Positions 19,077 through 33,700 of a stretch of 64,000 nucleotides of DNA are shown in pieces (the first letter of the stretch is position 1; each line of letters starts with the position of its first letter). The notes beneath the pieces were generated by a model that did no database searches, was not told where the DNA came from, and saw only the letters and a list, made by a program, of their open reading frames with translations. This DNA is from Tubiluchus corallicola. Lineage: Eukaryota > Priapulida > Priapulimorpha > Priapulimorphida > Tubiluchidae. The position numbers were made by a program, and so were the translations under genes. Where the stretch lies: assembly GCA_030141605.1 (NCBI GenBank), contig JAQGDQ010000164.1, positions 134,001 to 198,000 on the forward strand, given 5' to 3'.

Positions 19077-22000
19077 AGACCAGTCTAAAGGAAAATTTTA
19101 CCCCTTGTACACCATATAGATTTATTTTGGATTTTTATTGTAAATGTTTTTATTTGCATTTATATTCTATTTTTAGCGGTGCATCATAATTATAACATTT
19201 TTTCAGTTGCTTGTACTTTTGTTTAGTCTTTTTTAATAGGTCGTCAAAGCTTTTTTGCTTTTGTTTACTTATTTTAAGTTATTTTGCGATTGTAATCTAA
19301 GTTTTCTTTTTCGAGTTTCTGCTCATTTTCTTTACGGATTAAGTTACAATGTTTGCGTTATTTTTGTGCACGTCTGCCCTTCTACGTTTGTATCCTTACA
19401 TGTATGCATTTGCTTTTCTTAATTTTAAATTCCAGAAACCACCAATCAGTATCTTGTTATAAACGAGCTTTGCTCAATCAAATTATCCTATGTGACCATG
19501 TCACTAAAAATATTTAATTATGGAAAAAATTGTTTGGATTATAGTATCAGAGAATTCTTTAATTTATCTCAACGTTCAAAATGTGTCAGATGTCAGTTTT
19601 CTTAATCATTTTATATAGCTCATAAATTGGTCCAGAACTCATCGTACTGTTCATCAATTCACTAAGCAGTCTCAATGTTGCTTGACTTCGATTATATTAA
19701 GCACACGCCATGATCATTCGCTTATTCCGCTCGTGATTACTGGAAGTGGTTTATTAGTATTCAATACAAGTTTTATAAAACAAAAACTTTGTTTTTCTGG
19801 CAAAATTTTACACGACGTTTTAAAACGGAACAAATACAATAAAGTACAACTGCACACTAAAAACCAGTACCAAAAACCAGCACGTAAAAACCGGTACTAA
19901 AAGCTCACACAAAAGCGAAATTTGTGGATTTTTATTGCATTTTGAAACCGTCCGTGGTTCTAATATCTGTGCGTAAGTTTAGTTATGGGTATAAATTACT
20001 AGACAACTTTTTAACATTTACATCATGTTTCCACACATTCACGTTCCGTGAAGTAAGTTTTTAAACAAATTGTTTTCGCTGTGAAGCCGGTCTCGTCCTT
20101 GTTCTTCAAGTAATAAAGTTTCAGACAGCTTTTTCACTGTGACGTCACAATAACTACTCCATAGTTCAAATTTTTACGGATTTGTGGCAACAAGGCTAAA
20201 TGGCATTCTAAATAATATAATCACAAAACGGAATAAATGACAACAATGAATGACACACTAAAACTGACATCCAGGCATTTGGGTAGAAAGAACAGAATAA
20301 GCAAGTAAACCAATGCTTCGCATTCCGGACTAGATCCTTTACGCACAAGATGGAATGGGCCACGAAGTTGCCTTAACTATGCAGAAATATTCCCAAGACG
20401 TTCCCACAATGGAAAATCTCCTCTCCCCTGAAGACGGTTTGTAACAACAGTTCTCTTAAACAATATCATTTTTGCCTGCCACTTTTCAAATGTTCATAGT
20501 AAATGTATGTGGAATTTCAAAATTGCTCTCTCAAAAAAGATACCAGCTTTTCCTTCTTTATTCGTTTTAACGACTTCTGTAGTTCTGGTGCATCTGTGAA
20601 TTACATATATTTATGAAAATGGAAACACTGTACTCCCTTGGCTCACTCACCATGCTTTATTGTTCAATCACACGCCCAACGTTTTAGTCAAAGATGTTGT
20701 ACGTTTAGTTCATAGAAATTGCATTGTTGCCTACTTAAAAATGATTTTTCATGCCACCCTGTAAACCGATCAGCACCAATTCTTTTAAATTAAAATTCAA
20801 GGAAGACATTGGACAGGAATTAATATAAGCTAAGAGCTCGTATACTGTAGTTCGTAAACCTAACACAGCCATTAATAATGTTTAGGACAGATATTGGTGA
20901 TTCCATTGTAATTCTGAAAAATTGAAAAAGATCAAGAACATAGCAATCTGATATTGAGTGTGATATGAGATCTCTGCTGTATTTTTATAGGTTATACTGA
21001 CAGCTGAAGCTTTGACGCTTTTCAGAATGGCCGCAAGCAAGCAGTGAAACGTAACAATAAAATAATAAAAGATGGAGGATTCGAACGTCACTGCTATTAT
21101 GAATATGTCCAAGCGCTACAAGAGCTGTCTCAACTTTAATTGCAGCCGGGCCTTGAAACTATATAATTTTATACTCACTACACAAGTATAGAGATTGTTG
21201 AATAAAACTGACGACTTTTAGCAAACACTTGTATAATTACAAATACACTGGCTTAATAAAGGTGAGTATTAATCTGCTAGTGGGATTAAAGCAGAACTCA
21301 TCTAAGACAGAAAAATAGCAGGATATCTATTTGGTCCTCTGGTGGCAGTTCTGTCATCTTGCATCTCATGGAACTATTGAGCAGCTCAGTACCTGGAACT
21401 GATCTAATATCAGGATTCTCGTTAAAACTGCTTTAAAACTTCATCAAGTTTCACGAGCTGTAGTGTTACCATTAAAAAGTGATAAAACTAGCAAATGCTA
21501 GTGCCTCATTTTCACTATTTTAGACTATAAACAGATATAAATGGTTAGGAATCTTAGTTAGGCTGGTATTATGAAAGCAAATTAAACCCAATTTTAAAGC
21601 CTGAATAAGCCTAATCCATTAACCCGTGAAACAAATTAGTTGACTTAAATCCCACAATCAAGAAAATGGAAAAAGGATTCAAGAAAATGGAAATGTGGGA
21701 CTTTTATTAATTGTGTCTGTTCTTGACACTAAGAATCATTTCTGTATTTACTAGTTGACTGGTTTTGTCAGTAATACATGCTGTTATAAAGAATGTGTCA
21801 ATACAGTCTACACTAATAACATGAATCTAACAATGTTATAATCTTTGAGAAATAAATAATACTGTGAATATAAAATTTGCTTGCAGAAATTTGATAAATT
21901 CTCCTGTCTTTATCTTTTGTTGCTATCACAAACGTGTAAGTTAAAGTTTTTAACATTGAGAGTGCGTCTAAAGCGTAATGACCTGTATCTAATGAGGCTA

Positions 22001-22119
22001 CACGACCAGCAAAGCTTGAAAAATACCTACATCTGAGTCCACAAACCATAGATATACAGTATATAGAACACAAAACAAAACAATTCAGGTTTCACTTTTA
22101 GACATATTCAAAGACTTAC
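19077..22119. other. Gene-poor stretch
   Basis: No exon, RNA gene or clear repeat can be supported. If the signal-peptide exon at 22120-22164 is real, its next exon should lie here or further left. I looked for a phase-0 acceptor followed by coding-like sequence and found none I could defend. Confidence 0.4.
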
Positions 22120-22164
22120 CGTTCCAACAAGCACCAGTCCACACAAAACACGAATTAGGGCCAT
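22120..22164 (-). CDS. Candidate first coding exon with signal peptide
   Basis: Read on the - strand, an ATG in good context (AGAAAATGG) opens MALIRVLCGLVLVGT, 15 codons. It is followed at once by a consensus 5' splice site (ACG|GTAAGTC) in phase 0. The peptide has a short basic start and a hydrophobic core typical of a secretory signal. The exon is too short to be found by ORF length. The rest of the gene should lie at lower coordinates but could not be located, so the product is unknown. A chance ATG before a good donor remains possible. Confidence 0.4.
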
Positions 22165-23422
22165 TTTCTGTTTAATCTTCCACTAATCCGGATTAAACTG
22201 CGTTTTAGAATTTTTAGAAGTTCACTGAAAAATTTTTCTCGGTTCGCTGTAAACGTAGTGCTAGCCTGAAATAGTGGCCTAGTGTGCTGTCTAAAAAGTT
22301 TGTCCTTTGACAAGCTGACCGCCAGCTCCAAATTAAATAAAAAACGATTTTTTTATCCAAATTTACAGCTTACAAGCTTCAGGTTCACATTATCCTAGCC
22401 GTTTTAGGCACCCACCACTGTATCTCGTTAGACAAAAATCTATCGATAAGTAATTATTGACGTAATAATCCGTCCATTATTGTCCTAAGCGCAAGCCGTT
22501 TAACCCTTTTCAATAAGTCAAAGCACAGGCATAAATTAGGGTATCAGTAACAATAACGAATAATGATCTGATGAACAGCACAAAGCGGTCGGCTCATTAC
22601 GATGTACTGCTCAACACAAATTCAGCTCAAATGATTAACGCTTGTGCAGTCAGGTGCATCAGGTAGGCAGGTAATCATGGATGCGCATACAGGTGTTATG
22701 CCAAGGACGGAGGACGAAAAAACGTGGATAAAACTGGCCAGAGGAAAGGAAATCATCTAACGGTGAATTAGCCCCATTACTTTTTCCAACGCATTAACTT
22801 AGCATAGCAGTTTTTAACGTACATTTCCTGCAGCGAAGATCTTTGGCAATTTTTCATACTATTTCCTCGTTTACCATTCACTCTGTGAGTGACACTTACA
22901 GATGGCATAAAAAGAAAAACAGATTTAGCACTTGAATTTTACATTATAGAAGTTAATTAATTCTTTAATGATGATGTGTCATTTAAAGTGCAGAGCAGCT
23001 GCATGTTTACAAGATCCATTAATTTACGTCAGCCATCAACGATCAGGTAATTATTACGATATTTATCTCAAATTTTGCCTGAGTTCATGTTACACTTGCC
23101 GCTGTCACTGCAGCTCTACCATGTTTTAAATTCACACGAGAAGAAAGACAATAATTAACATTCGACACCCGTATAGAAGACTGGTACGTAACCAGTTGTT
23201 AACATAAAAGTGCAAAAAAATACAAATAAAATTGCATTTCTACCTACAGCTATTATTTAAAAAATTATGATAATGAATGCTCTGTGGTTAAAAACCAAGT
23301 TCATGTTTACGCTTAAATTTCACATTTTCACCATTCCTAAAAATACGTAATAAATGGAAAACACCTCGAGAATTACTATTTTTAAATCACAAGGTGTAAT
23401 TAACTTTATTTAAACCAACCGT

Positions 23423-23423
<1 letters not shown>
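22165..23423. other. Stretch upstream of the candidate signal-peptide exon
   Basis: No coding sequence is seen. If the exon at 22120-22164 is real, its promoter and 5' UTR would be here. I see AT-rich TATA-like segments around 22335-22360 but no decisive promoter element. Confidence 0.35.
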
Positions 23424-23501
<78 letters not shown>

Positions 23502-23610
23502 GCGCGCGCGCACGCACGCACGCACGCACTCACGCACTCATTCACTCTCTCCCTGCCTTTATCTTTCTCTCTCTCTCGCTCTCTCACTGCCTCTCTCTCT
23601 CCCTGCCTCT

Positions 23611-23707
<97 letters not shown>

Positions 23708-23711
23708 CATC
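23424..23711. repeat. Compound (CA)n-(CG)n-(CACG)n-(CT)n microsatellite
   Basis: About 38 CA units (23424-23499) run into CG and CACG units. An impure CT-rich part follows, then roughly 50 CT units ending near 23709. A long alternating purine-pyrimidine block (Z-DNA prone) therefore sits beside a long homopurine/homopyrimidine block (H-DNA prone). The frame across it on the - strand is an artefact. Confidence 0.97.
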
Positions 23712-26700
23712 ATCTATCTATTATCTCTGCCTTTCTTTCTCTCGATCCTTATCGCTATCGCCAGCCATTTTGTGAGGACCATTTTGCAACTAATTCTCAG
23801 TTAACCTCAGGGTAACTAGGCCTTAATTGTGGCTTTGATAATGAAATAAAAGTTAAAACTTTTGTGTGAAGAAAAGCTGTTCTCAATTCTTAATAAAGTC
23901 AATGATATGAATTTTATATTATAGAATCATACCAATCATTACGTTACCGACTGATAATATTCTACCACAAAGTTTTGAATTTGAGCTATTTTAATAATAA
24001 CTTACGAAAATCTATTAATTGATCGTGCAATATTTAGGTTAATGTTCACTACATTTATTTCTAAAGCATAACAATATTTAAATTTTATCATTTTAGCACT
24101 CTAGAATGTTTTCAACGTTACAACACATGCAATTTAATAGAATCTGTTCCACAACATGGTTAGTAGTTCCACCTATCGATCAAGAATGGTAACACTATTC
24201 CTTATTGTTATTAACTGCTCTTCCATAACTTTGCTAGTAGAGACCACCTAGCTTCTCTTTATATGAATATTAAGCTATTGTAGGTTTAAGCAATGCGTCT
24301 AGCGGAGGAATATGCTCTCGGAACACCTAGCCACTGGCTCCTAAATGCTGCCCTGCAGTTTGTTGTTTATTGGCACCTTTTTCTGCTGCTTCTCGTCTTA
24401 TCCCAGATAAGCATAGATGCAGCTAACAAACCAACCAATTACTACTTATAAGTCCTGTTTTCTCTCAGCCTTCTGATTTCGTGAAATTCTGGATTAACCC
24501 ACTCGATGACCCCGATCTGATTCAAAAGGAATTAACATTAACCGATATCTCACACATAACTATAGCACTTTAGTTCTATTTCTGGAAACGCAGTCCCGTA
24601 AGTCATACTTTGACCTCTCAAACATAGAGCAGTACCTTGGGCAACCACAGGCCTTCTTTGGGCTTGTGTGAAATATCTAGATTGACTTAAAGTGTCTTCA
24701 CATAAAGAGACTTGTGTTCATAGCGTGTGTAACATAACCTTTTGCTAGGTGGATGCGAAAACAACAAGAAGTTGTCGTCGTCGTTGACTCGTTGTTGTGC
24801 TTGTATGTCCTAAAACATGTCACTTCGCATTTGCTGAGTCAAAGGATTCCCATCTCCTGCAGCTGTCCCTTGATGCACCGTCCTTCAAAATTTGTCTAGA
24901 GTTGCATATATTTGCTAAATCTTTTTACATTATATCTTAAACGTCTATGAGCTTCATGTAAAAAGGGATTCCTGATGCAATTTTAGCACATCCATTCCAG
25001 TGCAGCCTTCTTACTTGGATTTGATTACTCCAGGGATATTTCTTTTCCACATCATGCAGATCATCAGTGGATATTTTGTAGGACAATTTGACACCTAAAA
25101 ACTTCCTGTATCGACGACTTTTTCTCAGAAACTTGTCCCCTGAATACTAACTATTAGTTGCTGATTGTGAAGAATTTTACTGTTCTTCTGAATTTCTGCT
25201 TTCCTGAATGTGGTGATGAATAAAGAATATAAAGCATGGAAATATACACTATCATTAATTACAATATTATCAATTCGTTGGTGTAAAGACAAAGAATTAT
25301 GGACGAACTCAACGGAGAGAGTCTTGAAACGATGCGCTTAATTGAGAATAGTTCATAATTGTTGGAGAAATCACAAAAGGTTTGTCATCTTGCTAAGTGC
25401 CTTACTGCTTGAGATTCTGCTAAGCTGAGATGTGAGTCTCTGAGAATGTTTCAAATTTAACGTCGCCCAAATGGCAATTATAGCAAAAATACTTCTTAAC
25501 TACGAATCAGGACTTTTACTGAAGTGCTTTTGTTATGACAGTGTAAAATTAAACTTAAATTTAAAATTTCAAGTATCTAGGTCTGAGTGATAGGAGATTC
25601 GTAATGCAAAACTTTTAATTCGTTATGTTTTTCGTATATTGTCTTTTCCCGCCTATCTGATGATCGTCAAAGAAATTAATAGTCCAACTGCAGTTACGTA
25701 CCACAGAAAAAATGAATAAGAAATTACAGGAATGTATATGAAAATTAGACTTTACGGTGCTAAAAGCATTGTGAATATTTTTGTCTACACTTAGAAGAAA
25801 AAATACTTTTTACTTTTTTTACGTATCCTAGCGTAAGAAAACTTGGTATGATTTCTGCTTTCACAATGGCTTCTATATTACCTGATTGCTGATATTATAA
25901 CTTTGCGTTTGTAACTCTGAAACTTATAACTCATTATTATAGCTAATAAATTTCTTCATTATGTGTTCGACCTGTAATTTGTCAGAAGTACTCTTCTCAA
26001 GGTGCCATAACATTAGCAACAGTGGTTACGTTTCTCAATAAATGTTTGGATAAAGATGAATTTTTATTTTTCCAGGATAGTTACAACAATGATAGTACTA
26101 CGGGTTTCTGTGTAAATCCTGCAAAGTGCAGATACTGACTATCATTGACTAATATTCAAGACGATAAGCAGAATTACAGTTACAGCAGGATTTACAGTTC
26201 ACATTTAAGAATAAAGTATGATTTGTTTTAAAGTCCATTCCAAGACAGAAAACGTGCTTTACTGTAATGAAAATCGTGCAATATAATCGTGGAAGTACTT
26301 TAAATTAGATAAAACTTTAGAACACAGTTACACCAAGTAATCATTAACATTAAGTCAGAAACTATACCAAAAGGCTGTGGAATGTGCACTGAGAAACATG
26401 ATATGTGTGATGCAAACTCATACATGTACAACATGCAACATGTTGAAGTTGATGCAGTTTCACACTGTACAATCTACTGCTTAACAAAAACTAGTTTTTG
26501 GACTGAGCACTGATTCAGTAAAATTGATGATCGAAATTTGCTGATCCAGACTGACAGTTTTCTGTTTACTAACAAGAAAACTAATAATTTATTGCACGCC
26601 ACAATACTAGCACTTTCTGATCTAATTTTAGCTTTAGTGTTCTGAAGAGTACTGAGATTGATTAGAAATTTAATTCTATTTGTGATTTATTTTTTTAAAT

Positions 26701-26740
26701 TTTTTTCGTAAATGAATTTGCAACTTATAAATTTTAATAG
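23712..26740. other. Stretch left of the zinc-finger gene
   Basis: The only coding-looking item is the possible - strand exon at 25015-25139, listed separately. The remainder is AT-rich and unrecognised. The last 60 bp is T-rich and ends in a splice-acceptor-like TTTTAATAG at 26732-26740. Confidence 0.4.
25015..25139 (-). CDS. Possible exon or decayed reverse-transcriptase piece
   Basis: On the - strand a CAG acceptor-like site is followed by 41 open codons after a two-base phase. They end at a strong donor (CAA|GTAAGA). The peptide includes FLRKSRRYRKFLGVKLSYK and DDLHDVEKKYPWSNQ. The KFLGVKL string resembles the '(K/R)(Y/F)LGV.L' thumb motif of LINE reverse transcriptases, so a decayed transposon is as likely as a host exon. 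The polypyrimidine tract before the acceptor is weak and flanking frames contain stops. I do not assign a function. Confidence 0.22.
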
Positions 26741-27755
<1,015 letters not shown>

Positions 27756-28007
27756 GAAAAATCTTACTATGATGACATGTGTCACAAACAATTAACAAGC
27801 AAAAAAAATTTTTATAGAGGTAGGTTAAAAAGATTTAGTGAAAAACACATTCAAAACAAAGCTTTCAAAGGAACACATGGAAAATACATTTGCAAAGTTT
27901 TCTAACATAAGACATATAAGACATCTAACAATGTAATTGGTGAACATTTTCATGAAAATTTAAATTTACAATGCCTCAATTATTTCAAAAAATACAACTC
28001 CATATAA
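27756..28007 (+). pseudogene. Decayed zinc fingers continuing the C2H2 frame
   Basis: In the same frame as the zinc-finger protein, 83 codons follow the TGA with only one further internal stop (TAA at 27903). They contain EKSYYDDMCHKQLTSKKNF, which aligns with the [17 protein letters not shown] part of the intact finger but has lost its first Cys. A second relic is GKYICKVF followed after the stop by HKTYKTSNNVIGEHFH, whose second Cys is replaced by Phe. This is the shape of former fingers under relaxed selection after a premature stop. Confidence 0.7.
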
Positions 28008-28245
28008 AATGAAATCTTTACATCAGGTTAAACACTGCGAACTTTTGAGGTCTTGCTGATGCACCCGACATTTATCTTAACAGCAAAATTTTTATTTTAT
28101 TAGCATTTTATCTGTGTGAGTAAAAACAAATTTACACTGCAATTCATGTTGAATATATCGTAATTGTGACATTTTTAAATTTTGACAACAATATTACATT
28201 CATTTGTTATTTAAAATTGAAAATACCTTAACGAAACTAGACAAT

Positions 28246-28610
28246 GATTGGACCGGATTAAGATCTTTTGGGACCCCTTAGCCTAATGAAATTATGGGGC
28301 TTCCTCAGATGGAGACACCCTCTAATTTGCTCACTTGTCTCCAATATTTTTTACTTGTGATATATTTCAGCAACATTTGCATAGTTAGGGGCTCATATTT
28401 CAAATAAAGGGCTTCAAAGAGGGGCCATTATCTAAAATAAAGGGTCTCGAACAAAGGTCTTTTGTCTCAAATAAAACGCTCAAACACAGATCCATCTCAA
28501 ATCAGGAGCCACTAAAAATTAGATTTTCAGACTTCCCTTTTTAAAGCCAATCATTAAAGTATGGGCCCCCAAGCTTGAGGAGCACTAGGCTGCAGCCTAT
28601 GCTGAGAGTA
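28246..28610 (+). mobile_element. hAT-like MITE family 1, copy 2
   Basis: It shares with 18819-19076 the left part (GGACCGGATTAAGATCTTTT, then TTAGCCTAATGAAATTATGG and TTTACTTGTGATATATTTCA). It shares with 46148-46395 the right part (AAGCTTGAGGAGCACTAGGC, then TGCAGCCTATGCTGAG). Between them are several copies of a CAAATAAAGGG-type phrase (28390-28500). It sits in the 3' flank of the zinc-finger gene. Confidence 0.7.
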
Positions 28611-30542
28611 GTAACTCAATTATTTTATAGAAAACCTGCTTACTTTTAAAATTAAAGGTGGAAACGTCATAGATAAGTCTAATGCAGTTATATTTGCCAT
28701 GTACTTGTACGAGTTCTAAGTATTCTTTGTGCTTTGGTCAAAGTTGAATTTCTGTATTAGTTAGCGTAAAAGTTATATTATTACTAACTTTTTTATATTT
28801 GTAATTTTTGTATTTCAGTTATAGAAGTTGAAAGTCCAACATATTCATATCATTCCCTAATTATCTTTTGATCTTTAGCATCTGATGTTAAATATTTTGA
28901 ATTAGAATTTGTTTCTTTTTGTTGTATGTTGTTATTGTTATTGCTGCAACTGATATAGTTGAAACACATATGTTACTTACATATAGTCAAATAATTGGAC
29001 TTGTTTCACTTTTATGATTGGTTAGAATTTTAGTTTATTTACTGCTTTGTTTTTAAAATTCTTGTCACAAAAATTACAAATACTAGCCACATTGTTTTAC
29101 ATGTCCATTAGTACAAACATTTTTTTTTAAAGTTTCTAAAGTTGTTAAAGTACTAGTGTAGATTGATAGCCTTAAATGTTCACACACAGATGTTTACAAA
29201 AGGGACCTTGGAGCATTTTCCATCTTGTACGCATGTGACAGCTCCTAGCTGTAACTTTGAAGTGAAAAGCACATTTGTCATAATTCACCGTTAAGCACAT
29301 AGTAGGTGGCACTGCAATCATCATTCATTACATATAAACTGATAATCAAGGTTAGAACATAGGATCACTGGCTGATGTTCATGTTCTTTAGGAATATTAC
29401 AAAAAATACAAGACTGACTTTAAATTGATGAAGAATATATTTTTATTTTTTAATGTACGAATTTTTGAAAATGTATTTAAAAGGGTAAAGCATGTTTAGA
29501 AGAATTTACATTTTCACAAAACCACAAATCTTTACTATAACTGCTACAATAGTACAGAAGGCAGCAACGGATCACCAAGTGCCTGTTCGCACACCAAAAC
29601 CGTCTCTAAGTCAGTATAGTTAAAACTACATTACGATGCAGTTTCAAAGTAGGATGCATCAAGAATTTGGTCAAATATCAATTTTTTCATAGAAATAAAT
29701 GCTAAATATATTGGTACTTCACATTCTAGCATCAAATCAGCAAAAACTTTTAAAAATATTTAAAATTTTATTTATATAACTCCTTCCCAATTTTTTCCTG
29801 CCTAAAAATTAGTACTGCAATTGTGAAAAATTCCTATTTTCAAATTCAGATAGCAGCTCGTAGAATCAGCCACTTTGCTGTGTTTTTTCAGTTGTCAAGT
29901 GACAAGCCAAATCTTCATCTGAAAGAAGCATCTGTTGGATTTAAAACTAACTTTAGTGTGCTTTTACACCTTTTAAAGTTCATAGCAATCACCTTTTCAT
30001 GTACTTGCTAAGTGTTCTTGTAGAAGCACGACAAAAACAATGGCAAGCTTCAGGTTGAATGCCTCAAGATTGTATTTTTCAGTAAACAGCATGCACCTCA
30101 GCTTCAATATAAATAATCTCAGCTTAGAATAATATACAGTAATGAGTTAATTAACTTCACTAAATGGAGATTCAAGATAGTCGATATTCATCAAGTTTAA
30201 CTGCCGACTTATGGACATTTTTGCTGTGCAAACAAACAATTATAGTGTTCAGCATCTCGCCTGACCTTAAAACTATTTAAAGCATTTCTCCTAATTCATT
30301 TAAGCAAAGTGTTAAATTTCTGTATAACTCTCGTCAAATTTTTGTTGAGCCTTGAAACCACTGATTGACATGTCAGATCAAGGCCATAACCTGTATAACT
30401 ATGCTAAAAACACAAAAATACATGGTTTCTCATTAACAGGTAAATATACAAGATCGTGAAAATATCTGGGTGCATGAGATGTTTTCTAGTGTCACAAAAA
30501 CTCTAATAACAATATTTACATAACACAGGATTATGGGATACG
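28611..30542. other. 3' flanks between the zinc-finger gene and KIN17
   Basis: The two genes converge here. No exon is seen. Candidate poly(A) signals for KIN17 on the - strand (AATAAA read from TTTATT) occur near 29770 and 29445, but none can be chosen without transcript data. Confidence 0.4.
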
Positions 30543-30712
30543 TCACGTTACATGTATTTTACAGACGTCCTCATAAGGTACACCTTCTACAATTCGACCA
30601 TGAAGTGGACCTGAAGCAATTTTTACAGAACAACTGAAATTTTTCTCGTCCAATCCAACTAACGTAGCTTTATGACTTCTATAAGCACCGTTAAGAACTT
30701 GAACTAATTTAC
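30543..30712 (-). CDS. KIN: KIN17 exon 10 (residues 342-397, stop)
   Basis: Encodes the second SH3-like/KOW subdomain (GKLVQVLNGAYRSHKATLVG) and the C-terminal block RIVEGVPYEDVCKIHVT, then TGA at 30543-30545. Confidence 0.95.
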
Positions 30713-33700
30713 CTGTAAAACAAATGAAATTTGCTACTTTTACCAACACATGGAGCATTGCAAGTTTTTTAACTAGTCCTGTTATATAGTTTTTTTGTAA
30801 TAATAAGTTAGTTAAAAAGAAAAATGAAACAAAATAAGTAGAACAAGCATGCGCAAAACATATAAAAAACTAGCTAATCGAAAATGGATCTGTTTTTATG
30901 TTCGTCTAGTTTCTCAATAATGTCTCCCTCGATAATTTTATATGCACAGCTACAAATGTAAGACATGAAATACTTTGTCTTTTTTTCTGAATTAGGGATG
31001 TATTCTCCCCATGAAGGAATTTTAGCTGTTCTGGGATGGAAATGAAACCACAAGCTGGGAAACTCAAACTAGTGAAACATATGATCTTCTACAAACCTCT
31101 ATACTACAAACTGTAGATAATCTAGGGGATATCGCGCTGTTGCATGTTAGAAATTAATTTAAAAACTTTGATGCAAATTTTAACATTTGTCGACATTTTC
31201 TATTGCTGTTAACCTTGTAAAATTCCACTATAAAATTTTCCAAGTAAATCTAGAATGTGCAGAATCAGACAATCTTTTAAAGCAAGGGTGGCATTGTGAT
31301 ACATCAGAAAGTGAACTCGGAGTACTATACTAAAAACTAAGATAATCTTGGAAAGATATTGATTATCGAGGTGGAGACTGAAAATGGTACAGAAAAGTCA
31401 GTCAAAGCTTTACCTTGTGCTGGTATCACAGTCTCTAAATGAACTTGATCCACCTTCAGCTTGTCACCACTATTTAACATTTTTACAATAGCTGCATAGT
31501 TATCTACCACTTGCTTAACAACAGCTTTTTGCTTGTAATACTTCTCACCCAGCTTCCGAGTTGTTACCTTGACAACGATATCCTAGAAATCAAACAATCG
31601 ATGAATATTACCAAATTACTTCACACTGACAAAATGGTGAATTGCGTCTACTAAACAATTAAGCCAGTCAACCAAAAAGGTCAAATAAGTCAAATGAGCA
31701 AACAAAACTATACAACTAGGCTGTTTAAATAAGTGTAACATAGCATTTCATGGTGACTTCTGCATCTTATAGTTGCAATTGTGATGCAAAACAGCTCGAG
31801 AACATCAGTGCAAAATACTATATATACATTTTCTACCATCAGCATGAAGTATGTACAATATTTTTATCTTTCTTAAATCTAAAAATACAAAATATTAATC
31901 ATGTTATTGTTAATTTAGCAAATATGAAACAAAATCAAGCAAGAATAACACCTATTTACCTCAGTCAACCAGTAATCCTTTCTGTTTGTTTTGGCTTTCT
32001 TTCTTTCTTCCTCCTAATTTAAACAATAAACAGTTTGCAAGTTTTTAAAATTTGACAAAGAATTTGTATACATCTTTAAAGTTGACTTATTTCTTTTCAT
32101 TTAAATAACTATAACAGATAGGAACACATGCACCAGTTGCATATGTCATTTGCTACTCAAGACAGATGGCACCACATGCACCAGTTGCATATGTCATTTG
32201 CTACTCAAGACAGATGGCACCACCTGCATCCATCATTTGCTATTCAAGACACATCGTACCACCAGCATCCATCATTTGCTATTCAAGACACATCGTACCA
32301 CCTGCATCCATTGCATTCATCATTTACTACTCAAGACAGATGGCACCACATGTATCTGTTACATACCTCATTTACTACTCAAGACAGATGGCAGCACATG
32401 TATCTGTTACATACCTCATTTACTACTCAAGACAGATGGCAGCACATGTATCTGTTACATACCTCATTTACTACTCAAGACAGATGGCACCACATGTATC
32501 TGTTACATACCTCATTTACTACTCAAGACAGATGGCACCACATGTATCTGTTACATACCTCATTTACTACTCAAGACAGATGGCACCACATGTATCTGTT
32601 ACATACCTCATTTACTACTCAAGACAGATGGCAGCACATGTATCTGTTACATACCTCATTTACTACTCAAGACAGATGGCAGCACATGTATCTGTTACAT
32701 ACCTCATTTGCTATCCAAGACAGATGGCAGCATATGTATCTGTTACATACCTCATTTGCTATTCAAGACAGATGGCACCACATGTATCTGTTACATACCT
32801 CATTTGCTACTTAATTCTAAATATCTCAAAGTCAAACGATACTAACACAAAACATTTCGAAATTAATTTTTATGGAAATCATATCTTTATTTTTAGATAT
32901 ACACAACAATTTATTGTTAAGTAAGCATTACGTATTGCTTGCTTCCGTACATATACTATTAATCTGAATGTGATTCTACTTTCATAATGACTGGAAGAAC
33001 ATTAAGAAATAAATGACTCATGACTAATAAGGCGTTTCACAGTTCCAGTGATTGATGATGATCATGAAAAGGTCAAAGGTCAGACAACTCATTTGTGTAT
33101 ACTTGACAATGCCTCACAGCTCATGTTGCTGTAATAGTAACAGTTTTAACAGTTAGATAATTCATTTTTCCTTGTTCCTAAGCAAGATCCTCTCAGTAAA
33201 TCACTCTGCGCACAGAATAATACATAATTAACGTCCACATAAAATTATTCTTTTATAAATGCTTTACACCAGGTAATATACAGAACAATTAAAATCATAC
33301 TTCCATAATTTCATCTAAAGCTGATTTCCGTTTGCCAGCAGGTGTGTTATCGTCTTTAGATGTAGAAGATGAGTTTAAACTTGTTTTAGGCTTCATTTTA
33401 AGTGGATTTTTTTCACTCGTAGCAACATCAGATCTAAAAAACAAAGTACAGTAGATAGAATATACAAGAGTCATTGGAAGGGATTAAACCACTCCTCCTG
33501 GTTTGCTATTCACAGGAAGCTAGGCTCCCTTATGGATAAATGAATTGTGTTGGAGTAACATAACTTTATTTCTTCTGTCATTCGGCTGTGTATCACACGA
33601 TACACAAGTTTACAGTTTAGTATTTGTTTTGTTTGCTTTTTACAATGTGGATTTTTGTATTTTTTATCTACTATATTTGTATTTAGATGGATTGTTGTGT

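Noticed and set aside
23387-23713. 108-codon - strand frame with Arg-Glu and Cys-Val repeats
   Set aside because: Product of the compound (CA)n/(CT)n tract.
24480-24560. + strand string FWINPLDDPDLIQKELTL
   Set aside because: Short, closed by a stop after about 26 codons, with no splice sites; no family recognised.
32128-32924. Three overlapping + strand frames of 228-252 codons with repeated peptides
   Set aside because: They are produced by the 48-bp array (multiple of three, no stops) in a KIN17 intron and lie antisense to the gene.
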